Source: a candidate division FCPU426 bacterium
GTDB lineage: Bacteria > Oederibacteriota > PGYV01 > Palsa-1178
Length of the DNA: 12,384 nucleotides
Assembly: GCA_003167475.1 (NCBI GenBank)
Contig: PMTB01000090.1
Location: 393-12,776 of the forward strand
Direction: 5' to 3'
The first letter of the stretch is position 1. Each line of letters starts with the position of its first letter. A model generated the notes under the pieces. The model saw only the letters and a program-made list of their open reading frames with translations. It ran no database searches and was not told where the DNA came from. Of this stretch, positions 8,297 to 12,384 are shown one piece after another. The translations under genes were made by a program, and so were the position numbers.

Positions 8297-8665
8297 TTAT
8301 TTCGGCGCGACCATCACGTTCTGTTTCGCGATTTCGACAAGCTTTAAGAAAGCCGGCGCGTCCGTTACAGCCATTTCAGCAAGCTGTTTCCTGTTCAAGG
8401 TAATTCCGGCCTTTAACATGCCGTTTATGAACCTGGAGTACGATATGTCGTTTTCCCTGCAGGCTGAGTTTATCCTGGCTATCCATAATGTCCTGAACTG
8501 CCTCTTGCGCAGTTTCCTGCCCTTAAAAGAAGCCTGCCATCCCTTCTGAACCTGTTCCGTGGCCCTTGTCCACAGGTTTTTCTTCCTGCCGTAAAAGCCC
8601 TCGGCAAGCTTTAAGATCTTTTTATGCCTGCGTTTTGATGTAACGCCTCTTTTTACCCTGGGCAT
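8297..8665 (-). CDS. rplT: 50S ribosomal protein L20
   Basis: 122 aa, close to the usual 115-120. It begins MPRVKRGV and keeps KLAEGFYGRKKN, WIARIN and the basic helical N-terminus that threads into 23S rRNA. L20 is needed for early 50S assembly and in several bacteria represses its own operon by binding the infC leader or rpmI-rplT mRNA. The start is ATG at 8665 with GGAGGT just upstream. It follows rpmI, but the gap of 178 bases is unusually large and holds an inverted-repeat element. Confidence 0.98.
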   Translation of the reverse strand: MPRVKRGVTSKRRHKKILKLAEGFYGRKKNLWTRATEQVQKGWQASFKGRKLRKRQFRTLWIARINSACRENDISYSRFINGMLKAGITLNRKQLAEMAVTDAPAFLKLVEIAKQNVMVAPK

Positions 8666-8690
8666 GATACTACCTCCAAATTAGTTTGAT

Positions 8691-8840
8691 TGTTAACCCG
8701 TCTCCGATTGTCGGATGTCGGGCGTCGGATGTCGGAGTTGATCCCGAAATTCGATTTCAAAAGTCCGGAATAACCGGCGTTGTCTGCCTGAATTGGGTCC
8801 CAATTCCTACATCCGACATCCGACGTCCGACTTCTGTTAA
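8691..8840. mobile_element. MITE-like inverted-repeat insertion between rpmI and rplT
   Basis: The spacer holds arms built from the unit GTCGGATGTCGG. A 14-bp perfect inverted repeat, CGTCGGATGTCGGA, occupies 8723-8736 and 8812-8825, and pairing extends to about 20 bp (8717-8736 with 8812-8831, one G-T). TGTTAA occurs on both outer edges (8691-8696 and 8835-8840), as a target duplication would. Inside is a perfect palindrome GAATTGGG-T-CCCAATTC (8790-8806) abutted by CTAC, that is GTAG on the minus strand. No coding capacity is seen. The minus strand is transcribed through it, so it forms a large hairpin in the operon mRNA. Confidence 0.6.
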
Positions 8841-8843
8841 AGT

Positions 8844-9041
8844 CTATCCGTACGGCAACAGCAACTTTACGTTTTTCGCGTTCGCGTGGTCCACATAGCC
8901 TTTTTTTCTTTTCGGCCTTTTCACATTGCTGCTTTCCTGGTGCAGAAGATGGCGCAGGCCCGGTTTTTTATACTTGAGCTTGCCGCTGGCTGTCAGTTTC
9001 AGCCTTTTCTTCGCGCAGGAATTCGTCTTGAGTTTCGGCAT
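8844..9041 (-). CDS. rpmI: 50S ribosomal protein L35
   Basis: 65 aa, the usual length. It starts MPKLKTNSCAKKRLK and continues with the typical HLL, KR-rich and C-terminal KLLLPY segments of L35, a late 50S assembly protein. The ATG at 9041 follows AGGAGA and lies 15 bases after the infC stop, as in most bacterial infC-rpmI-rplT operons. The stop is four bases from the edge of the inverted-repeat insertion. Confidence 0.97.
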   Translation of the reverse strand: MPKLKTNSCAKKRLKLTASGKLKYKKPGLRHLLHQESSNVKRPKRKKGYVDHANAKNVKLLLPYG

Positions 9042-9056
9042 CCTTTTTCTCCTTTT

Positions 9057-9590
9057 TTATTTTTCTTTTTCTATTTTCTTTATCGGCATCATTGTGAATA
9101 TTATAAGCTTGTCTTCCCTGAACGGATCGCCTTCCATCACGCCTTTATTGGCCAGGTGCGCAAACACCTGGTCGAGCATTTCCTTGCCGCGCTGTTCCTT
9201 GTACTCCATCTCGCGTCCCCTGAAGCGTATCACGAACTTGACCTTGAACCCCTTTTCCAGGAATTCGAGGGCATGGTTGAGCTTTATGCCCAGGTCATGC
9301 TTGTCTATATTCGGCCGTATCTGTACTTCCTTTACCACGACCACGTGCTGGTTCTTGCGGGATTCCTTGTCCTTTTTCAGCTGTTCATACCTGTACTTGC
9401 CGTAGTTGAGCAGCTTGCAGACAGGAGGCTTCGCGGCCGGGCTTATTTCCACCAGGTCCAGCGCGCGTTCTTCGGCCATCCTTACAGCGTCATTGACAGT
9501 TACAACACCGAGTGAGTTTCCTGCTTCATCAATTACCCGTACTTCAGGTACCCTGATCTGGCTGTTAACCCTTAACTCTGTGAATGAAAT
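9057..9590 (-). CDS. infC: Translation initiation factor IF-3, ATT start
   Basis: 177 aa from ATT at 9590. IF-3 binds the 30S subunit, keeps 50S off and proofreads the start codon and initiator tRNA. The N-domain (ELRVNSQIRVPEVRVID), the GKYRYEQLKK linker signature and the C-domain (KEVQIRPNIDKHD, KVKFVIRFRGRE) are all present. The start was chosen because AGGAGGTG (9605-9598) lies seven bases before ATT, the length fits the family (about 170-180), and homologues begin just before this point. An upstream in-frame ATG at 9683 has no ribosome-binding site and would translate the attenuator hairpin. An AUU start in infC is known in Escherichia coli, where it makes IF-3 limit its own synthesis. 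Confidence 0.93.
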   Translation of the reverse strand: MSFTELRVNSQIRVPEVRVIDEAGNSLGVVTVNDAVRMAEERALDLVEISPAAKPPVCKLLNYGKYRYEQLKKDKESRKNQHVVVVKEVQIRPNIDKHDLGIKLNHALEFLEKGFKVKFVIRFRGREMEYKEQRGKEMLDQVFAHLANKGVMEGDPFREDKLIIFTMMPIKKIEKEK

Positions 9591-9605
9591 AAATCTCCAC
9601 CTCCT
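9588..9605 (-). promoter_or_regulatory. infC ribosome-binding site and ATT start codon
   Basis: AGGAGGTG at 9605-9598, then seven bases and ATT at 9590-9588. No ATG, GTG or TTG lies at suitable spacing in frame. Rare-start discrimination by IF-3 would give autoregulation. Confidence 0.8.
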
Positions 9606-9610
9606 GAGTA

Positions 9611-9638
9611 AAATAAAAAAGACGGCACAAGCCGCCTT
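9611..9638 (-). terminator. Attenuator-like terminator in the infC leader
   Basis: Minus strand: AAGGCGGC / GCCGTCTT stem (9638-9631 with 9626-9619, one G-U, loop TTGT) followed by TTTTTTATTTT. It stands between the promoter and the infC ribosome-binding site, so read-through must be controlled. This is the position of the L20-responsive attenuator in the Bacillus subtilis infC leader. Confidence 0.72.
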
Positions 9639-9749
9639 CTCCCTATATATCAAATAAATGTTGTTTAATTGATCTATATTCATGTTTGTATGAACCCGGG
9701 CAACTTAAGTTCCCCAGGGTGAGAAGCTCAAAGGCTTCCGCTTTCTTGT
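9639..9749 (-). ncRNA. Structured 5' leader of infC operon, candidate L20 leader
   Basis: The transcript from about 9749 to the attenuator forms at least two hairpins: GAAGC/GCTTC (9738-9734 with 9727-9723), and a longer one where 9720-9717 pairs with 9697-9694, extended by GGG/CCC and AACTT/AAGTT. CACAAG near the 5' end (9750-9745) is complementary to CTTGTG (9631-9626) spanning the loop of the attenuator, a possible long-range antiterminator or pseudoknot. L20 leaders are known upstream of infC; assignment here rests on position and architecture, not on a model match. Confidence 0.5.
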
Positions 9750-9755
9750 GGGTAT

Positions 9756-9784
9756 AATATACAAAAACGAAAGAAAAAAGTCAA
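9756..9784 (-). promoter_or_regulatory. Sigma70-type promoter of infC-rpmI-rplT
   Basis: Minus strand: -35 TTGACT (9784-9779), 17-base spacer, -10 TATATT (9761-9756), each one base from consensus. Predicted start is near 9749, giving a leader of about 160 bases. No thrS precedes infC in this window; the operon is independently transcribed. Confidence 0.75.
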
Positions 9785-9821
9785 TAGTAATATGGGATTT
9801 TTATAAGGTTTGTTTCGTCTT

Positions 9822-9923
9822 CGTAGGGGTGACCCGGCGGGTTGCCCGCACGAAGGCTTTTCAATCCCGGTTAGACCTGGCTTAGTACCCCGCATGCGGG
9901 TCGCCTACCAGGCGACCCCTACG
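9822..9923. repeat. BIME-like pair of opposed GTAG-footed hairpins
   Basis: On the plus strand GTAG (9823-9826) abuts a 9-bp stem GGGTGACCC / GGGTTGCCC (9827-9835, 9839-9847; two G-T pairs, 3-base loop). On the minus strand GTAG (9922-9919) abuts a perfect 9-bp stem (9918-9910 with 9906-9898, 3-base loop). The outer nine bases, CGTAGGGGT, form an inverted repeat (9822-9830 and 9915-9923). The two units are separated by 50 bases. This is the bipartite REP (BIME) design recognised by TnpA-REP (RAYT) transposases; no such gene is in the window. It lies upstream of the infC promoter. Confidence 0.7.
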
Positions 9924-9941
9924 CGTCTAATTACAGAAACT

Positions 9942-9966
9942 GTAGAGCGGCTGCTTGCTGCCGCTC
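9942..9966 (+). repeat. GTAG-footed palindrome
   Basis: GTAG (9942-9945) leads into a 7-bp stem GAGCGGC / GCCGCTC (9945-9951, 9960-9966) with an 8-base loop. It shares the GTAGAG start with the minus-strand palindrome ending at 10069, so the two may be an opposed pair. Confidence 0.5.
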
Positions 9967-10013
9967 ACCGTTGGGTTTTTAACACAATTCCTTCGATTCA
10001 AAAAGCCCGCGTC

Positions 10014-10069
10014 AGAGAGGCGGCATCCGCCTCCGCTGAAATTCCGGCGGACAAGCGCAGCCTCTCTAC
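10014..10069 (-). repeat. GTAG-footed palindrome, opposed to the preceding one
   Basis: Minus-strand GTAG (10069-10066) leads into an 8-bp stem AGAGAGGC / GCCTCTCT (10014-10021 with 10060-10067). A perfect inner hairpin GAGGCGG-CAT-CCGCCTC occupies 10017-10033 and competes with the outer stem. Facing the palindrome at 9942, it makes a second BIME-like pair. Confidence 0.5.
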
Positions 10070-10074
10070 TAGGC

Positions 10075-10121
10075 CTTGCCGCTAGCGCGCCCAGACGGGA
10101 CGCAGCGGGCGTTAAGGCAAG
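10075..10121. repeat. Long palindrome without GTAG foot
   Basis: CTTGCC (10075-10080) pairs with GGCAAG (10116-10121), and CGCCC (10088-10092) with GGGCG (10107-10111), with unpaired bases between. The central CGCTAGCG is itself palindromic. With the preceding elements it makes 9822-10121 almost continuous inverted repeats; no gene is seen there. Confidence 0.45.
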
Positions 10122-10141
10122 AACCGTAAACAGCTATAAAC

Positions 10142-10178
10142 AAAAAAGGCGGAGAATATACAGTTCCCCGCCTTTTTT
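10142..10178 (-). terminator. Rho-independent terminator of the lipoprotein gene
   Basis: Stem AAAAAAGGCGG / CCGCCTTTTTT (10142-10152, 10168-10178), extended inside by GAA/TTC across one mismatch. It is symmetrical and could work both ways. It lies 23 bases after the lipoprotein stop. Confidence 0.88.
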
Positions 10179-10201
10179 CAAGAAAATAAATCTGATATTT
10201 T

Positions 10202-10954
10202 TTATATCGGGCAGCCGCAGCCGTATGATTCCCTTCCGGCTGATCTTACTCCCGGTAATGCGCTGAAAACCGCTTCCATTTGCGGCGGGGTTTTGTCCGC
10301 CGGGATGGTCAGGTAATATGAAAGGAATGCCGGATTGTTCGTGTACGCGGTGGTTATGGTACAGCCGTATGAGGCAATAATCTGCCTGGCCTGGGCGTCT
10401 GTGACCGTGGCGTCAAAAAACACCATTAATTCTCCCGGCGCCCATCTCTTTATGACCCCCAAATTGTGCCCGGCTGAATCAACTCCGGCCGTGACCGTGA
10501 TGCCTGTCATGGAGTTGTCCACGTCATACTGCGGTATGGTCACCTGCAGGTCATATACGCCCGGGACGAGATTGGAAAGTTTGAAGTTGCCGCTTGCGTC
10601 GGTTAAGACCGAAGCTTTTTCCACGCAGTTCTGGAGCGCTTTCACTGTTGCCCCGCTGCACGCGGTTATCGCCGTGGGAACAGGAGTATACGTGGATGTC
10701 GGTTCAGCAGTCGGCGTATCGGTCGGCCCGCCCGGGGTAGGTGAAGCAATGATTATTGGAACCCTTACCGTAATGGGGCACGGCGGGCATACAAGCGGCT
10801 TAAGCTGTATGTTCCCGCTTATCGACCCAAAGGCCGAAACCGCGGTCGGGGTTGATAATAGCCGGGGTTCGGTGGGCGTGATCCTTCTGCTGCATGAAAA
10901 CAAGAATAAAACCGCCGCTGTGACGGCAATCGTTCCGTTTATTATTTTTTTCAT
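10202..10954 (-). CDS. Lipoprotein with carboxypeptidase-regulatory-like and subtilase-propeptide-like domains
   Basis: 250 aa. A signal peptide ends in LFSC, so Cys21 is probably lipidated. A short beta segment (about 42-70) is interrupted by a Thr/Pro-rich stretch (71-96), and NFKLSNLVPGVYDLQVTIP (123-141) is typical of carboxypeptidase-regulatory-like (transthyretin-like) domains. The C-terminal part (172-245: APGELMVFF, DAQARQIIASYG, YYLTIP, ALPGV) resembles the propeptide of fervidolysin-type subtilases (inhibitor I9-like), yet the protein ends there without a protease domain. It ends GCGCPI. The start at 10954 was chosen over a longer frame because GGAGGT precedes it and the signal peptide begins there. 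It may be a surface protease inhibitor or an adaptor; this is inference from fold resemblance. Confidence 0.75.
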   Translation of the reverse strand: MKKIINGTIAVTAAVLFLFSCSRRITPTEPRLLSTPTAVSAFGSISGNIQLKPLVCPPCPITVRVPIIIASPTPGGPTDTPTAEPTSTYTPVPTAITACSGATVKALQNCVEKASVLTDASGNFKLSNLVPGVYDLQVTIPQYDVDNSMTGITVTAGVDSAGHNLGVIKRWAPGELMVFFDATVTDAQARQIIASYGCTITTAYTNNPAFLSYYLTIPADKTPPQMEAVFSALPGVRSAGRESYGCGCPI

Positions 10955-11094
10955 TTTTACCTCCGTTTTATTAAGGTCTCTTATTCCGTATTTATAAGAC
11001 AGTTTACGTCGGAAAAAGTTCCAAAAATCCGACCGGGCGTCCGTAATTATGCCGTTCTTATTAAATAAGCCTATGCATGACAAGTTAATTTTAA

Positions 11095-11100
11095 TATAAT
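11095..11100 (+). promoter_or_regulatory. Candidate -10 box of the phosphatidyltransferase gene
   Basis: Perfect TATAAT 33 bases before the ATG, in an AT-rich stretch. No convincing -35 at 16-18 bases. The divergent spacer 10955-11133 holds nothing else clear beyond a short CCGTTC/GAACGG inverted repeat (11052-11057, 11101-11106) that encloses this box. Confidence 0.4.
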
Positions 11101-11133
11101 GAACGGGATAAAAACAACAAAGGACGGTTAAAA

Positions 11134-11796
11134 ATGGCAAAAAAAATAAAGACTGCGTTCGCAAAAAAGAACAGCCTGTTCATCGTCCGGCTCAGCCTGC
11201 CTGATCTAATAGCGTTATCAGGAATATTGATATCGCTGATATCGATACTCCACTCCCATTACGGCAGGCTGGAGTATGCCCTGGCTTTTATGTTTATGGC
11301 TATGCTTGTGGATTCGCTGGACGGCGTTTTTATAAAACTTTTTAAAACGGAACGGCTCTTTGGAAGATATATGGACGGGTTCATAGATTTCCTTGTATTC
11401 CTCATCTCTCCGGCCGTATTCTTCTATTACTTCGGGTTTGAAAGGCTCCACATCGTATGGGTGCTCCTGCTGTTCGGGGCCTGCGGGGTCATAAGACTAT
11501 CGGTGTATGACCAGGTCGGCGATATAAAAACAAAAGATAAGGAATTTGCCTGTCTCGGCATGCCGGTTTTCTGGTCGCACTTCATAACGGCCGCTTTTTA
11601 CGGTCTTGCGTTCATTATCAAGGGCGACGCGGTAGTTTATCTGGCCGCGGTTGTCATGGGCGCTTACTCGTTCCTGATGCTTTTGAATAAAAAGTTTGCG
11701 CAATTCGAGAAAAAACCCTATATGTTTGCCGTCATAATAATCCTTATGTCAGTGTTTTTCTGGCTGGGATTAAGTAAAGGTTCCCCACTTTTTTAA
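11134..11796 (+). CDS. CDP-alcohol phosphatidyltransferase family membrane protein
   Basis: 220 aa with about six membrane segments. It belongs to the family that moves a phosphatidyl (or similar) group from a CDP-lipid to an alcohol. The motif D-x2-D-G-x2-A-R-x8-G-x3-D-x3-D is present at D60, D63, G64, G77, D81 and D85, with all four metal-binding Asp and both Gly kept, but the usual A-R is I67-K68. The later SPAVFFY, GVIRLSVYD and CLGMPVF resemble phosphatidylserine synthases, so a phospholipid head-group enzyme is the best guess; the alcohol is not predictable. The ATG at 11134 follows AGGACGG. It is monocistronic, divergent from the lipoprotein gene, and its stop lies inside the terminator stem. 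Confidence 0.83.
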   Translation: MAKKIKTAFAKKNSLFIVRLSLPDLIALSGILISLISILHSHYGRLEYALAFMFMAMLVDSLDGVFIKLFKTERLFGRYMDGFIDFLVFLISPAVFFYYFGFERLHIVWVLLLFGACGVIRLSVYDQVGDIKTKDKEFACLGMPVFWSHFITAAFYGLAFIIKGDAVVYLAAVVMGAYSFLMLLNKKFAQFEKKPYMFAVIIILMSVFFWLGLSKGSPLF

Positions 11797-11844
11797 AACA
11801 AAAGGACCATCGGCAAGAATTCGCCTCAGGTCCTTTTGTTTTAA
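11793..11844. terminator. Bidirectional terminator between convergent genes
   Basis: Perfect 16-bp inverted repeat, 11793-11808 with 11829-11844, containing AAAACAAAAGGACC / GGTCCTTTTGTTTT; 20-base loop. A and T tracts on both sides let it end the plus-strand phosphatidyltransferase transcript and the minus-strand microprotein transcript. Confidence 0.88.
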
Positions 11845-11857
11845 TTTATACTTATAT

Positions 11858-11950
11858 TTACGAGCAGCTGCACTTTTTTACAGGTTTGCCGCAGCTTGAA
11901 CAATTCTTTCCCTTTTTCGCCATTACTTTTGCCTTTTTTTTGATAGCCAT
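11858..11950 (-). CDS. 30-residue Lys/Cys-rich microprotein, possible zinc-binding
   Basis: Encodes 30 aa starting MAIKKKAKV and ending in S30. The first half is strongly basic (nine Lys in the first 15 residues). The second half has four Cys at 17, 20, 27 and 29 (CxxC-x6-CxC), a spacing that could hold one zinc ion. A strong ribosome-binding site, AAGGAGGT (11963-11956), lies five bases before the ATG, and a strong terminator starts 13 bases after the stop. It follows the partial gene by 32 bases and probably shares its transcript. I do not recognise a family. A nucleic-acid-binding or metal-carrier role is a guess from composition. Confidence 0.72.
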   Translation of the reverse strand: MAIKKKAKVMAKKGKNCSSCGKPVKKCSCS

Positions 11951-11982
11951 AATTTACCTCCTTACGTATAGTTTGCTTCCGG

Positions 11983-12384
11983 TTACTGATTGTTTTTTAA
12001 CGGCTCGTTTTCTTCCGGCGCGGCCGGGTTGTAGGGCGTCCCTCTGCTGTCGAACATATCATAGGAACCGTCGTTTAATACCAGTATTATCTCCAGCGGC
12101 CTGCCATTATTGGTGTCGGAGAACTTGACCTCTTTCACGCCTGACGCCAGGTATATCGGGTTGAAAGCCGTTGGATTGGTCCCGTCATACATGAAGGCGT
12201 CCTGTGTGCCCGGCACAACTTTTACTATCCTGGCATTGTCGGGACTGGTAAATACCTGCATATTGCCCTCATCCGGCACTACCACGGCGACATTGTCCTC
12301 CGCGGAATTAACAGGTATGTAATTGGCATTATTGTAGCAGTACAGGTCCCCGATGTGATACGGGTCCTGCCACCACCAGAAGCC
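11983..12384 (-). CDS. Unknown protein, C-terminal 133 residues (5' end outside window)
   Basis: The minus-strand frame is open to the window edge and ends at TAA 11985-11983, giving 133 residues. The visible part begins GFWWWQDPYH and is rich in aromatic and beta-forming residues, with phrases such as NVAVVVPDEGNMQVF and EIILVLNDGSYDMF that look like successive strands of a repeated beta fold, possibly a propeller or a sheet-rich surface protein. The tail (about 116-133) is acidic and polar. An internal GTG at 12285 is not a likely start because the reading frame continues upstream with the same composition. No catalytic motif is visible. The microprotein follows 32 bases downstream. Confidence 0.7.
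   Translation of the reverse strand, partial: GFWWWQDPYHIGDLYCYNNANYIPVNSAEDNVAVVVPDEGNMQVFTSPDNARIVKVVPGTQDAFMYDGTNPTAFNPIYLASGVKEVKFSDTNNGRPLEIILVLNDGSYDMFDSRGTPYNPAAPEENEPLKNNQ

Noticed and set aside
8705..8740. Possible CRISPR-like or simple tandem repeat of GTCGGATGTCGG
   Set aside because: Only two or three short units with no spacers; they are arms of an inverted repeat.
8886..9515. A 209-codon open frame on the plus strand opposite infC and rpmI
   Set aside because: It is antisense to two unmistakable genes, is Phe/Leu-rich as expected for the reverse of Lys/Glu-rich coding, and shows no family resemblance.
9591..9683. An ATG-started IF-3 longer by 31 residues
   Set aside because: There is no ribosome-binding site before 9683, and the extension would be encoded by the attenuator hairpin.
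9810..10085. A 91-codon open frame in the palindrome-rich spacer
   Set aside because: It runs through inverted repeats, has no ribosome-binding site and no family-like composition.
10335..10997. A 220-codon open frame on the plus strand opposite the lipoprotein gene
   Set aside because: The minus strand has a ribosome-binding site, signal peptide, recognisable domains and terminator; this frame is its reverse shadow.
11083..11133. A riboswitch or leader before the phosphatidyltransferase gene
   Set aside because: The distance from the candidate -10 to the ATG leaves too short a leader, and no stable structure is visible.
10955..11164. A 70-residue N-terminal extension of the lipoprotein
   Set aside because: It would bury the signal peptide, cross the divergent promoter region and overlap the phosphatidyltransferase gene; the ATG at 10954 has GGAGGT at the right distance.

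Overview
The window (about 12.4 kb, moderate G+C by eye) looks like the chromosome of an uncultivated, probably Gram-negative-type bacterium. This rests on lipoprotein signal peptides, strong Shine-Dalgarno sites (GGAGG), rho-independent terminators, and a Thr/Pro-rich linker of the TPT type common in proteins of candidate phyla such as Goldbacteria and in Elusimicrobia. The taxonomic guess is weak. No tRNA, rRNA, CRISPR array or transposase was recognised.

Layout, read along the minus strand from right to left for most genes. (1) 8113 to 202 is one tight six-gene operon: three multi-membrane GT-C-type putative glycosyltransferases (672, 405 and 749 aa, the last with a C-terminal PA14 domain), a GT2 polyprenyl-phosphate-sugar-synthase-like enzyme, a flippase-like membrane protein of the lysylphosphatidylglycerol synthase transmembrane family, and a secreted or lipid-anchored cyclophilin. 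Neighbouring genes abut or overlap. A promoter lies at about 8167-8197 and a strong terminator at 97-128. The natural reading is that the GT2 enzyme charges a lipid carrier in the cytoplasm and the GT-C enzymes transfer the sugar outside the membrane. (2) 9784 to 8219 is the infC-rpmI-rplT operon (IF3, L35, L20) with its own promoter, a structured leader with an attenuator-like terminator, an ATT start codon for infC, and an inverted-repeat insertion between rpmI and rplT. (3) 9800-10140 has no gene and is packed with palindromes, including a pair of opposed hairpins each preceded directly by GTAG, the architecture of REP/BIME elements. (4) 10202-10954 (minus) is a lipoprotein with a carboxypeptidase-regulatory-like domain and a C-terminal domain resembling a subtilase propeptide but with no protease. 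(5) 11134-11796 (plus) is a divergent CDP-alcohol phosphatidyltransferase. (6) Beyond a shared bidirectional terminator, a 30-residue Cys/Lys-rich microprotein (11858-11950) and the C-terminal end of a larger unknown protein (11983 to the window edge) lie on the minus strand.

The most unusual signals are the scattered GTAG-footed palindromes (at least six in the window), the insertion inside a ribosomal-protein operon, the unannotated four-cysteine microprotein, the orphan propeptide-like lipoprotein, and the compact lipid-linked glycosylation operon with two enzymes that end in beta-rich domains.
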